The notes beneath the pieces are model-generated. The model was not told where the DNA came from, searched no databases, and worked only from the letters and a program-made list of their open reading frames with translations. From Lentisphaeria bacterium (lineage in GTDB: Bacteria; Verrucomicrobiota; Lentisphaeria; Victivallales; Victivallaceae), in assembly GCA_017450705.1 (NCBI GenBank), contig JAFSTC010000072.1, forward strand, positions 1 through 59,251: 59,251 nucleotides of DNA. The letters run 5' to 3'. Made by a program: the position numbers and the translations under genes. Positions 25,452 to 34,016 of this stretch are shown piece by piece (the stretch's first letter is position 1; every line of letters starts with the position of its first letter).

Positions 25452-25475
25452 ACATCATCAGTCGGCGCAACGCAA
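25447..25475 (-). promoter_or_regulatory. Promoter of lnt
   Basis: On the minus strand TTGCGT (25470-25475), 17 bp, TAAATT (25447-25452). It shares its -10 region with the nadB promoter. Confidence 0.55.
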
Positions 25476-25522
25476 GTTGAAGCCGCATAAATTTGACGAT
25501 TGATTTTGACGGGTGTCTTACC

Positions 25523-27187
25523 ATGGCGGATAACAGCGAAGAGGTCCTGCACTTTGACCACATCGTCATAGGCAGCGGACTTGCCGGACTCTCCAGCGCC
25601 CTGCACCTGGCCCGCAGCGGCCGGAGCGTGGCGGTGGTGACGAAACGGGAGATCGACGAATGCAACAGCCGTCTGGCTCAGGGCGGCGTGGCCTGCGTGA
25701 TGGACGCGCTGGACACTTTCGACGAGCATGTTCAGGATACCCTGACCGCGGGCGCCGGGCTCTGCAACGAGCGGGCGGTCCGTGCCATCGTCGAGGCGGG
25801 GCCGGACGCCGTGAACGAGATCATCTCTCTGGGCGCCAAGTTCACCACCCGGGGCGATCTGGGCTACAAGGACGAGCGCGACGGCTACGACCTGGGGCGT
25901 GAGGGCGGCCACCACAAGCGGCGGATCCTCCATGCGGGCGACATCACCGGCGCCGAGCTGGAAAAAGTCATGGTGGAGGCCGTGAGCGCCCTGCCCAACG
26001 TGCGCATTTTCGAGTACCACATCGCCATCGATCTTGTGATGAGTTCCCGTCCCACCGCGTCGTCTCCGGGACGCTGTTCCGGAGCCTACGTGCTGGACAT
26101 CCGCCGGGGCCGGGTCGTCACCATGCTGGCGCCCGTGACGGTCATCGCCTGCGGCGGCGTCGGCAAAGTCTATCTCTACACCAGCAATCCCGACGTGGCC
26201 TGCGGTTCCGGCGTGGCCATGGCCTACCGGGCGGGGGCGAAGATCTCCAACATGGAGTTCATCCAGTTCCATCCCACCATTTTGCATCACCCGCAGATCC
26301 GGTCGTTCCTCATCAGCGAGGCCCTGCGGGGCGAGGGGGCGGTGCTCAAGGTCAGGCCCTCCAAGAACGCCGAGCCGGTGGAGTTCATGCACAAGTATCA
26401 CCCGATGAAGAGCCTCGCCCCCCGGGACGTGGTGGCCCGGGCCATCGACTCCGAGATGAAGCGCACCGGCGAGGAATGCGTGTATCTGGATATCCGTCAC
26501 CCCTCCGAGGAACGGCTCAGGCTGCGGTTCCCCCACATTTTCGAAAAATGTCTCGAGGCGGGCATCAACATGGCCCATGACCTCATCCCCGTGGTCCCCG
26601 CGGCCCATTTCTCCTGCGGGGGGATCACGACGGACATCGACGGCCGTTCCAGCATCGTCGGGCTTTACGCCGTGGGCGAGTCGGCCTGCACGGGGCTCCA
26701 CGGCGCCAACCGGCTGGCCAGCAACAGTCTGCTGGAGGCCATGGTGGTGCCCCGGTTCCTGGCCCGCGAGGTGGAGCGCTCCTTCGAAGACCTCAGCCGG
26801 AGCCGCCCCGGTGAGCACACCGGCATGCACTGGTCCAACGGCAACGCCACCGATTCCGACGAACTGGTGGTGATCTCCCACAACTGGGAGGAGATCCGCC
26901 GCTTCATGTGGGACTACGTCGGCATCTACCGCACCAACAAGCGGCTCGAACGCGCCGAAAACCGCATTCGTCTGATCCAGAAGGAGATCGACAAATATTA
27001 CCGGGATTTCATCGTCACGGCCGACCTCATCGAACTGCGCAACATCGCGACGGTGGCCGAGCTCATCATCAGTTGTTCGCTCCTGCGTCACGAGAGCCGC
27101 GGACTGCACTACAACGCGGACTATCCGGAGCCGGATCCGGCCCTGGCCTGCGTCGACACGGTGATCTCGAAAAAACTCGGCAGGTGA
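25523..27187 (+). CDS. nadB: L-aspartate oxidase
   Basis: 554 aa. FAD-binding GSGLAG at 17-22, SRLAQGGVA after it, and the family signature LHGANRLASNSLLEA in the middle-late part; the C-terminal helical domain holds ENRIRL. NadB oxidises L-aspartate to iminoaspartate with FAD, the first step of de novo NAD synthesis. nadA and nadC are not in the window. Start: the ATG at 25523; an upstream TTG at 25493 is less likely. No strong ribosome site is seen. pcnB starts 2 bp after its stop. Fumarate reductase flavoproteins share the fold, but the aspartate-oxidase signature and length favour NadB. Confidence 0.93.
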   Translation: MADNSEEVLHFDHIVIGSGLAGLSSALHLARSGRSVAVVTKREIDECNSRLAQGGVACVMDALDTFDEHVQDTLTAGAGLCNERAVRAIVEAGPDAVNEIISLGAKFTTRGDLGYKDERDGYDLGREGGHHKRRILHAGDITGAELEKVMVEAVSALPNVRIFEYHIAIDLVMSSRPTASSPGRCSGAYVLDIRRGRVVTMLAPVTVIACGGVGKVYLYTSNPDVACGSGVAMAYRAGAKISNMEFIQFHPTILHHPQIRSFLISEALRGEGAVLKVRPSKNAEPVEFMHKYHPMKSLAPRDVVARAIDSEMKRTGEECVYLDIRHPSEERLRLRFPHIFEKCLEAGINMAHDLIPVVPAAHFSCGGITTDIDGRSSIVGLYAVGESACTGLHGANRLASNSLLEAMVVPRFLAREVERSFEDLSRSRPGEHTGMHWSNGNATDSDELVVISHNWEEIRRFMWDYVGIYRTNKRLERAENRIRLIQKEIDKYYRDFIVTADLIELRNIATVAELIISCSLLRHESRGLHYNADYPEPDPALACVDTVISKKLGR

Positions 27188-27189
27188 CG

Positions 27190-28392
27190 ATGAAAAAAGA
27201 GCTTCCCGTCTCCGCCAACGCCAAAAACGTCGTTTCCCGGCTCCAGGAAGCGGGGTACGAGACCTACATCGTGGGCGGGGCCATCCGCGACATGCTCATG
27301 GGGCGGACCCCCAAGGATTTCGACATCTCCACCGCCGCCACGCCGGAGGAGATCCGTCAGGTGTTCGGCCGCCGCTCGGCCCGGATCATCGGCAAGCGGT
27401 TCCGGCTGGCCCACGTCTACTGCGGCGGGGAGCTTTTCGAGGTGGCGACTTTCCGCCGCGCGCCCGGAAAAAACGACCAGACCTCCGGCGAGGAGGGGAA
27501 CCTCATCGTGTCGGACAACGTGTTCGGCACCAGCTTCGAGGACGCCGCCCGGCGGGATTTCACCGTCAACGCCCTCTTCTACGATCCCGGCAAGCGGGAG
27601 ATCAAGGATTTCACGGGGCAGGGGCTGGGCGACATCGAGCGGGGGATCGTCCGGGCCATCGGCGACCCGGGACTGCGCTTCGAAGAGGATCCCGTGCGCC
27701 TGCTCCGGGCCCTGAAGCTGGTGGGGCAGTACGATTTTTCCCTCGACAGCGCGACGGAGAACGCGCTTTTTTCCAAACTGCCGCTGTTCGAGCTGGCCAG
27801 TCCCAGCCGCCGGGCGCTGGAGCTTGAGAAGATCCTCCAGTCCGGTTACGGCGACCGTCAGCTGGAGGCTTTTCACGATTACGGACTTTTGAGCCTCTTC
27901 CTTCCCCGCCTCGACCAGGTCTGGGAAAAGGAGACGGGCCGCCGGGCCATGTCGCTTCTCTTCGAACGCAACTGCCGCATGGAGGAGGGATTTTTCCGCA
28001 ACAGCCTGTCTCTGGCCGTCGCGGTGATCGCCCTGCCCTTCGTCGAAGCGGCGCTGGGGCGTGCCGCCGGGACGCTGTGGAGTCCGGGCGACGGAGCCGA
28101 CGAGACGGTCGAACAGATCGTCGGCACGCTTTTCCAGCCTCAGAACCTGATGGTCCGTGTGCGGGAGGCCGCCTGCCGGATCCTCGCTCTTCTGCCGCTG
28201 ATGGAGATGCGCGACAGCCGGATGGAACGGCGCATCTTTTCCAGCCGGAGCTACGGCCACGCCCGGGAGCTGGCGTTCATCCTCGCCGCCGTGGATAAAA
28301 AAGATCCCGGCGAGCTCGAGCGCCTGTGGCCCGAGATCCCGCCCGAGCGCGGTTCCCGGAACCGAAGATCACGCGGGCGGCGGTCAAGATGA
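27190..28392 (+). CDS. pcnB: Poly(A) polymerase I / CCA-adding enzyme family nucleotidyltransferase
   Basis: 400 aa. GG (29-30) and DFD (43-45) are the class II nucleotidyltransferase GG...DxD motif that binds metals. The ARIIGKRFRLAHV segment is the mark of the bacterial poly(A) polymerase group rather than of CCA-adding enzymes, and the C-terminus is basic (SRNRRSRGRRSR), as in PcnB for RNA binding. RRDFTVNAL follows the catalytic part. It polyadenylates RNA ends and promotes decay. It begins 2 bp after nadB and overlaps the following GHL10 gene by 4 bp (ATGA at 28389). Confidence 0.85.
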   Translation: MKKELPVSANAKNVVSRLQEAGYETYIVGGAIRDMLMGRTPKDFDISTAATPEEIRQVFGRRSARIIGKRFRLAHVYCGGELFEVATFRRAPGKNDQTSGEEGNLIVSDNVFGTSFEDAARRDFTVNALFYDPGKREIKDFTGQGLGDIERGIVRAIGDPGLRFEEDPVRLLRALKLVGQYDFSLDSATENALFSKLPLFELASPSRRALELEKILQSGYGDRQLEAFHDYGLLSLFLPRLDQVWEKETGRRAMSLLFERNCRMEEGFFRNSLSLAVAVIALPFVEAALGRAAGTLWSPGDGADETVEQIVGTLFQPQNLMVRVREAACRILALLPLMEMRDSRMERRIFSSRSYGHARELAFILAAVDKKDPGELERLWPEIPPERGSRNRRSRGRRSR

Positions 28393-29612
28393 ACATGGGG
28401 GCGGCGGTCACACTTGCGGCGGCGCTGACGGGCGCCGCGGTCTCGCAGGCCGGGCCGGTCCCGAACCGGCCGCCCGTCCGGGAGTTCCGGGGCGTATGGG
28501 TCGCCACGGTGGGCAACATCGACTTTCCCCGCTGCGCCTCGGCGCAGCTCTTCAAAAAGAATTTCAGCGAACTTGCGGCGCGTCTCGCCCGGAAGGGCTG
28601 TACCGCGGTGATCTTTCAGGTGCGGCCCAACTGCGACGCCTTTTACCCCAGCTCCCACGCGCCCTGGTCGACGTGGCTGGCGGGCAAGGAGGGAAGGGGA
28701 TTTCCCGGGTTCGATCCTCTGGCCTACATGATCTCCGAGACCCGGCGGCAGGGGATGGAGTTCCACGCGTGGTTCAATCCCTACCGGGTGGTCCGCTTGA
28801 CGAAGCTTCCGAAGGAGGGCTGTCTCGCCCGGCTGGCCCCGGGCAATTTCGCCCGGAAGAATCCCGGCTGCGTTCTGGCCGTGCCGCAGGCGCCGGGGGC
28901 GGTCGCCCTCATGCTCGACCCCGGGGAGCCCGCGGTGACGCGGCATATCGTTGCCGTCGTTTCCGAGGTCGCCTCGCGCTACCGTCCCGACGCCATCCAC
29001 TTCGACGACTACTTCTACCCCTACGACGGCGAAACGATCCCGGACGGGGAGAGCTTCCGCCGGAACAATCCCCGGGGGCTCTCCCTCGCGGACTGGCGGC
29101 GGAACAACGTCGACCGGATGATATCCGCCGTCCGGCAGGCGCTGGACCGGATCAACGCGGGGAAGGAGCGCAAGGTGAAATTCGGTGTGAGCCCCTTCGG
29201 CATCTGGTGCAACCGCAGTCCGGCCTGTCCGGCGGGGTCGCTGACCGGCGGCAAGGAGTCCTACTCGACGCTCTACGCCGACAGCCGGCTGTGGGTCAAA
29301 AAGCGCTGGGTCGATTACATCGCGCCCCAGATCTACTGGAACCGGGCGCACAAAAAGGCGCCTTTCACCGTCCTCCTCGACTGGTGGTGCACCGTGGTGC
29401 GGGGGACGGGGGTGAGACTTTACATCGGTCACGCGCTGTACCAGTGCGGCAAGCCCGGGTGGGGGCCGGACGAACTGGCTTCGCAGCTGCGTCTGGTCCG
29501 TTCCCGTCCCGAGGCCTCCGGATCGGTGCTGTTTTCGAGCCATTATCTGGTCGCGCCGCCCGACGCTGCGGTGCGCCGCGCCGTTTCGGGCGTCTGGACG
29601 TCCGGGGAGTGA
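28389..29612 (+). CDS. Secreted family 10 glycosyl hydrolase-like protein (GHL10)
   Basis: 407 aa with a short signal peptide (MNMGAAVTLAAALTGAAVSQA). The domain starts REFRGVWVATVGNID, the hallmark of the DUF187/GHL10 family, with FQVRPNCDAFY, HAWFNPYR, HFDDYFYPY and YIAPQIYWN at the expected strands. Related proteins are linked to peptidoglycan or polysaccharide cleavage. The DDY strand is a likely active-site region. It starts inside the end of pcnB (ATGA overlap), so it is part of the nadB-pcnB transcript, an unusual partner for an exported glycosidase. Confidence 0.88.
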   Translation: MNMGAAVTLAAALTGAAVSQAGPVPNRPPVREFRGVWVATVGNIDFPRCASAQLFKKNFSELAARLARKGCTAVIFQVRPNCDAFYPSSHAPWSTWLAGKEGRGFPGFDPLAYMISETRRQGMEFHAWFNPYRVVRLTKLPKEGCLARLAPGNFARKNPGCVLAVPQAPGAVALMLDPGEPAVTRHIVAVVSEVASRYRPDAIHFDDYFYPYDGETIPDGESFRRNNPRGLSLADWRRNNVDRMISAVRQALDRINAGKERKVKFGVSPFGIWCNRSPACPAGSLTGGKESYSTLYADSRLWVKKRWVDYIAPQIYWNRAHKKAPFTVLLDWWCTVVRGTGVRLYIGHALYQCGKPGWGPDELASQLRLVRSRPEASGSVLFSSHYLVAPPDAAVRRAVSGVWTSGE

Positions 29613-29632
29613 TTTTTTCCCGCCCCGCGCGC

Positions 29633-29661
29633 TTGAAAAAAGCCGCCGGGCGATGTATCTT
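29633..29661 (+). promoter_or_regulatory. Promoter of the GH78-like gene
   Basis: TTGAAA (29633-29638), 17 bp, TATCTT (29656-29661), 49 bp before the start codon. Confidence 0.65.
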
Positions 29662-29710
29662 TTGAAAAGAAGACCGGGAGCGTCTTTTTTTGTCAACGGG
29701 GGAGCGTGTC

Positions 29711-31816
29711 ATGGACTGGAGATCGGCGCGTTGGATCTGGCTGGACGGCGATGACGGCATCGGCGTCCGGCATGTGCTTTTCCAGCGGGATTTCCGGCTG
29801 GAGGAACCGCCGGAGCAGGCGGTCCTCGCCGTGACGGCTTCCACCTCTTTCCGCCTGAGGATCAACGGCCAGTGGAGCGCCGACGGTCCCGGCCGCTCCT
29901 GGCCGGAGCATTATTCCTGCGAGATGATGGAGTGCTCCCATCTGCTGCGGCGGGGTCTGAACCGTCTGGAAGCGGAAGTTTTTTACGCGGGATCCGGTCC
30001 CCGGGGCGGTTTCCTCGCTTCTCTCCAAATGACGGATCCTTCCGGGAGCGGGGACGCCGTCGTGACCGATGAGACCTGGCTGGCCGCCCTGGTCCGGCGG
30101 GCCGATGCGCCCGAGACGGCGGAGTTTTTCGACGCCTCGTCGCCCGCCCCGGTCTTTGCCGCCGCGGCGGTGATCTGCGGCGCGGAAGAGGGGCCCTGGC
30201 GCGACATCGGGCCGCGGACGACCCCGCCGCTCTCCCGCCGCGAAGCCCTCATCCGCCGGGTGACGGAGTCCTATCTCGTCGAACGGCAGCAGGGAAATAC
30301 CGTCGCGCCGATCCGCCGGATCGGTCCCCTCCCGCCGGGAACGGTGTCCGGCGTCCAGTCTCTGATCTACCCCGACGACCGCTGCGCCGTCATCCGGCCT
30401 GCGGAGGGGGGCGACATCGAACTGTGCTGCGATCTGGGCGCGCCCGACGCGGGGTACTGGAATGTCGTCCTCCGCGCTCCCGGCGGCACGGTCGTCGACA
30501 TGACCTGCGATGAAGAGCCTGCGGTCCGCTGCGTCTGCCGCGGCGGCTGGAACCGTTTCACCAGCCGGATCCGGCGGTGCGGCCGGGTCCTGCGGCTGGT
30601 CCTGCGGCGGATGACGGGGGAGGTCAGGATCCAGTCCGTGCGGCTGGTGGAGTCCACCTATCCCGTGGTCTCCTGCGGGGAGTTCCGCTGTTCCGACGGC
30701 GTGCTGACCGCCCTCTACGACGACGGGCTGCGCGCCCTCAAGCTCGGCATGGCGGACACGTTCACCGACTTTTCCTTCGGCGGAGAGCATTTCCGGGTCG
30801 CCGATCTGCGGAACAAGATCCTCGGCGCCCTCTCCGTCTGCGGCGCGCCCGATCTGGCGGAGCACAGTCTCCGTTTCGCGGGCGAGTGTCTGACCCGCCC
30901 CCCGGAGGGCACCGATACCTTTCCCCCCGGCCCGGAGGGCGCTTCCTTCGCGGCGGCGTTCCTGTGGGTCCTGACGTTCCGCGATCTGCTGCGGGAGTGC
31001 GGGGATTCCGACTTCCTGCGGGCCGAGTACCCCCGGATCCTGCGGGTCCTGGAGGCGGCGGTCCGGAAGATCGACGGCGGGAGCGGACTTCTGAGGGAGC
31101 CTTCCCGCCCCGTCCTGCTCCGCGATACGCTGCTCTTCAAAGGGGCGCTGGATGCGGCCTGCGAACTGGCGGAGCCCGCGGGCGCTCCTCCGGAGACGGC
31201 CGGACGGCTCCGCGCCGCGGCCGAAGGGCTCTCCGCCGCCGCCAACCGGTTGTGGGACGAACGCCGTCTGGCCTACCGCGACGGTCTGGATCCCGAGGGA
31301 CGGCCTCTGGAAAAATACGGCGTGACGACCGGCATGCTGGCCCTGCTTTTCGACGTCGTCCCGGAAAAGTGGCGGGTTTCCGCCGGGGTCAATACGGTCT
31401 CGCCCCGGGAGGGGATCGACGGGACCATCGAGCCCTGTCTCTGCGGGGCGTGGTTCGACACGCTGGAGTCTCTGGAGATGTTCGAGCCGCTCATGGAAAA
31501 ACTGCGCCGGGGCGGGGCTTCGGGGTGTCCGCCGGAACTGCCGCTTTTCGCGCTGCCCCGGACCGTTCTGGGACTGCGCGCAAGGGAGGGGGGGCGCAAG
31601 TTCGACGTCAGCCCCTTCGTCCGTTCCCTCGACTGGGCCTCCGGGGTCAGGTGGACGCCCTGCGGTCCGGTCCGTCTCAGGTGGTGCAGGGAGGGGGCGA
31701 GAAACATCGAGATCGCCGTGTCCGTGCCTCCCGGCGTGGAGGCTTCCTGCGTCGAAAACGCCTCGATGAGGGATTTCGACGTCCGTTTCAGAACCATTCA
31801 GTCCGCGGAGATGTGA
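29711..31816 (+). CDS. GH78-like (alpha-L-rhamnosidase-type) protein
   Basis: 701 aa. The N-terminal beta part (ARWIWLDG, FRLRINGQWSADGPGR) and the six-hairpin-type helical region from about 340 to 650 follow the order of GH78 proteins. The usual rhamnosidase signature around the acidic catalytic residues (DCPxRxE-like) is replaced by DTFTDFSFGGEHFRVAD near residue 350, so activity is uncertain. No signal peptide: it begins MDWRSARW, hence cytoplasmic. GGGGGAG is upstream of the ATG at 29711; a TTG at 29690 is less likely. It ends 4 bp before tadB. Confidence 0.7.
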   Translation: MDWRSARWIWLDGDDGIGVRHVLFQRDFRLEEPPEQAVLAVTASTSFRLRINGQWSADGPGRSWPEHYSCEMMECSHLLRRGLNRLEAEVFYAGSGPRGGFLASLQMTDPSGSGDAVVTDETWLAALVRRADAPETAEFFDASSPAPVFAAAAVICGAEEGPWRDIGPRTTPPLSRREALIRRVTESYLVERQQGNTVAPIRRIGPLPPGTVSGVQSLIYPDDRCAVIRPAEGGDIELCCDLGAPDAGYWNVVLRAPGGTVVDMTCDEEPAVRCVCRGGWNRFTSRIRRCGRVLRLVLRRMTGEVRIQSVRLVESTYPVVSCGEFRCSDGVLTALYDDGLRALKLGMADTFTDFSFGGEHFRVADLRNKILGALSVCGAPDLAEHSLRFAGECLTRPPEGTDTFPPGPEGASFAAAFLWVLTFRDLLRECGDSDFLRAEYPRILRVLEAAVRKIDGGSGLLREPSRPVLLRDTLLFKGALDAACELAEPAGAPPETAGRLRAAAEGLSAAANRLWDERRLAYRDGLDPEGRPLEKYGVTTGMLALLFDVVPEKWRVSAGVNTVSPREGIDGTIEPCLCGAWFDTLESLEMFEPLMEKLRRGGASGCPPELPLFALPRTVLGLRAREGGRKFDVSPFVRSLDWASGVRWTPCGPVRLRWCREGARNIEIAVSVPPGVEASCVENASMRDFDVRFRTIQSAEM

Positions 31817-31820
31817 CATC

Positions 31821-32705
31821 ATGTTTACGGGAGCATTCTGGCCCGCTCTTTTCGCCCTCGCGGCCGTGACGCTGGCCATGCTGGTGCTGATCGACTTCGG
31901 CTTGTACGTCGCCTCCCGCTACCGGGAGCGGTATCTTCAGGAGGCCAAGACCGAGCTGGACGACGTGCTGATCCAGATGCCTCCGGGGCGGGTCCTCGAC
32001 CTCTCCATCGCCTCGGCGGCGACGGGGGGGATCATCACCGTCGTCTTCATGGCGCTCCAGCTCGACTCCTTCTCGTGGCAGTGGGGCGTGCCCGCGGCGC
32101 TGGCGATCTCGGCGGCGCTCTTCCCCGTGCCCCGGCTGGTCCTGAAATACATCCGCCGCCGCCGGCTCGACAAGTTCAACTTTCAGCTGGAAGACGCCCT
32201 CGGCATGATGTCCGGCGCGCTCAAGGCCGGATTCAGCATCAATCAGGCGCTGGAGGAGGTGTCCGACTGCGATCTGCACCCGGTCTCCATCGAGTTCCGG
32301 CTTCTGGTCCAGGAGCTCCGGCTGGGCGTTCCCCTGGATCAGGCTCTCGAAAACATGAGCCGCCGCCTGACTTCCGACGATTTCGATCTCGTCGTCACGG
32401 CGATCATCACCGCCCGCCAGACCGGCGGCGAACTCACCGGGACCCTGGAACGGGTGGCCATGCTCATCCGCGAGCGTGTCCGCATCAGCCAAAAGGTCCG
32501 GGCCCTCACCGCCATGGGACGGCTCCAGGCCGCGATGATCGGGGCCATGCCCTTCGTCCTGATGGTCGGACTTTACTACATCAGTCCCCGGATGATGTCC
32601 GCTTTTTTCCACAGCGCCCTGGGGATCGTCGCCGTCGTCGCCGTCGTCGTGCTGGTCACCTGCGGCTTTCTCGCCATACGCAAGATCACGAACATAGAGG
32701 TGTAG
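31821..32705 (+). CDS. tadB: TadB-like inner membrane platform protein (T2SSF domain)
   Basis: 294 aa. Membrane helices near residues 9-28, 55-100, and two C-terminal ones, with a T2SSF cytoplasmic domain (EDALGMMSGALKAGFSINQALEEV) and the signature TARQTGGELTGTLERVA. In Tad pili TadB and TadC form the platform that couples the assembly ATPase to pilin extrusion. It starts 4 bp after the GH78-like gene and ends 1 bp before tadC. No TadA ATPase, secretin or Tad pilin is in the window. Confidence 0.87.
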   Translation: MFTGAFWPALFALAAVTLAMLVLIDFGLYVASRYRERYLQEAKTELDDVLIQMPPGRVLDLSIASAATGGIITVVFMALQLDSFSWQWGVPAALAISAALFPVPRLVLKYIRRRRLDKFNFQLEDALGMMSGALKAGFSINQALEEVSDCDLHPVSIEFRLLVQELRLGVPLDQALENMSRRLTSDDFDLVVTAIITARQTGGELTGTLERVAMLIRERVRISQKVRALTAMGRLQAAMIGAMPFVLMVGLYYISPRMMSAFFHSALGIVAVVAVVVLVTCGFLAIRKITNIEV

Positions 32706-32706
32706 C

Positions 32707-33579
32707 ATGCCCGTTCTCTCACTGGTGGCCGCGCTGTGCGCGGGGATCTCCTGCGGATGCGTCGTCTGCTTCCTCGGACGGCGCATTTCGGAGGTCGGCG
32801 TGGAAAAAAAGCGGGATTTCGGCGAGAAGCGGGTCCCCCTCGTCTTCCGGCTCGTGCTGCCCTTTTCCGGCATCACCCGGCGGATCGCCTCGTCCTCGGG
32901 GACGGCTCTGTGGCGGAAGTCCGAACAGGTCCGGCTGAACATGGCCGGCTACGCCGACGTCTTCACTCCCGAGGACTTCATCGGCATCAGGATCCTTTTC
33001 GCCGGCATCGCGCTCGTTCTGCTGTTCCTCGGCGCGCTTTCCGGGCGGATCATGATCCCCTTTCTGATGGGGGTGCTGATCGCCGTCTATCCGGGCGTCT
33101 GGATGTCGTCCACCATCAAGGCCCGGCAGCTCTCCATCATGAAGGCGCTGCCGAATCTGCTGGATCTGCTGACGCTGTCGGTCGAGTCCGGCAGGGATCT
33201 TCTCTCGAGTCTCCGCGATATCCTCGGCCGCCGGCGCCCCGACGCCCTGGGCGAGGAATTGATGCTGGCTTTCCGCGAGATCCAGCTGGGACGCAAGCGC
33301 AGCGAAGCCCTGCGGGCCATGGCCGAACGGGTGCGGCAGATCGACCTCACCGCGACGGTCAACGCCATCTGTCAGGCGGACGAACTGGGCGTCAGCATCG
33401 GTCAGCAGCTGCGGATCCAGAGCGACATGCAGCGGGCGAAGCGGTTTTCGCTGGCCGAAAAGATCGCCAACGAGGCCTCCGTCAAGATCATCATCCCCGT
33501 GGTGCTGTTCATCCTGCCCGCGGTGTTCATCATTCTGCTGGGACCTCTTCTGCTTCAGACCGCGGGGCTTTTCAAGTAA
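32707..33579 (+). CDS. tadC: TadC-like inner membrane platform protein (T2SSF domain)
   Basis: 290 aa. Four membrane helices, two near 90-130 and two at the C-terminus, around a T2SSF domain (ALPNLLDLLTLSVESGRDLLSSL; later ICQADELGVSIGQQL). It pairs with TadB and is one base after it. The N-terminus has a helix and a basic linker. Together they suggest a Tad-type or archaeal-like pseudopilus platform and are the only such genes seen. Confidence 0.87.
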   Translation: MPVLSLVAALCAGISCGCVVCFLGRRISEVGVEKKRDFGEKRVPLVFRLVLPFSGITRRIASSSGTALWRKSEQVRLNMAGYADVFTPEDFIGIRILFAGIALVLLFLGALSGRIMIPFLMGVLIAVYPGVWMSSTIKARQLSIMKALPNLLDLLTLSVESGRDLLSSLRDILGRRRPDALGEELMLAFREIQLGRKRSEALRAMAERVRQIDLTATVNAICQADELGVSIGQQLRIQSDMQRAKRFSLAEKIANEASVKIIIPVVLFILPAVFIILLGPLLLQTAGLFK

Positions 33580-33582
33580 AGT

Positions 33583-33990
33583 ATGATTTTCAATCTGGAC
33601 ACGAAAAAATATCTCGCGGGATATCCCTGCTGGGCGCGGGACCCTTTCACCCGGCTGCGGGGCATGATCGGCCGCCGCTTCGTCTGCGGCAAGATGGATG
33701 CGCTGGTCTTCGAAAACTGCAGTTCCGTGCACACCTGCTTCATGGGGTATCCGCTGGACCTGGTCTATCTCGACTGCGACCGCAAGGTGGTCTCGACGGA
33801 GACGAGTTTTGCCCCCTGGCGCCTTTCCTTCGGCGGCCGGGGAGCCGTCACGGTGATCGAACTGCCGCCGGGCGCGGTGGCGTTTTCCGGGACTCTCCCC
33901 GGGCATGTCATCAATTTGGATGCGACGCTCAGCCGGGACGGGATTGAAAAATTTTCTTCCGATGCTATCTTATTGATCGATGGTCGATGA
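33583..33990 (+). CDS. DUF192 family protein
   Basis: 135 aa. It carries the DUF192 pattern: LRGMIGR near residue 25, then SVHTCFMGYPLDLVYLD, and a late VIELPPGAVAFSG. The fold is a small beta-barrel of unknown role, often exported or near pilus genes. It has no obvious signal peptide. It starts 3 bp after tadC and ends 26 bp before the FHA gene; the promoter of the FHA gene lies inside its 3' end. Confidence 0.85.
   Translation: MIFNLDTKKYLAGYPCWARDPFTRLRGMIGRRFVCGKMDALVFENCSSVHTCFMGYPLDLVYLDCDRKVVSTETSFAPWRLSFGGRGAVTVIELPPGAVAFSGTLPGHVINLDATLSRDGIEKFSSDAILLIDGR
33944..33971 (+). promoter_or_regulatory. Internal promoter for the FHA gene
   Basis: TTGAAA (33944-33949), 16 bp, TATCTT (33966-33971), inside the 3' end of the DUF192 gene. 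Confidence 0.5.
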
Positions 33991-34016
33991 TTGGGTCAAT
34001 CTGCGGGATGTGAGAA

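Noticed and set aside
28389-29612. A restriction or defence role for the helicase and neighbours
   Set aside because: No nuclease, methylase or known defence domain accompanies any helicase here; the GHL10 protein is an exported glycosidase-like protein, so only the weaker suggestion at 44329-47146 was kept.
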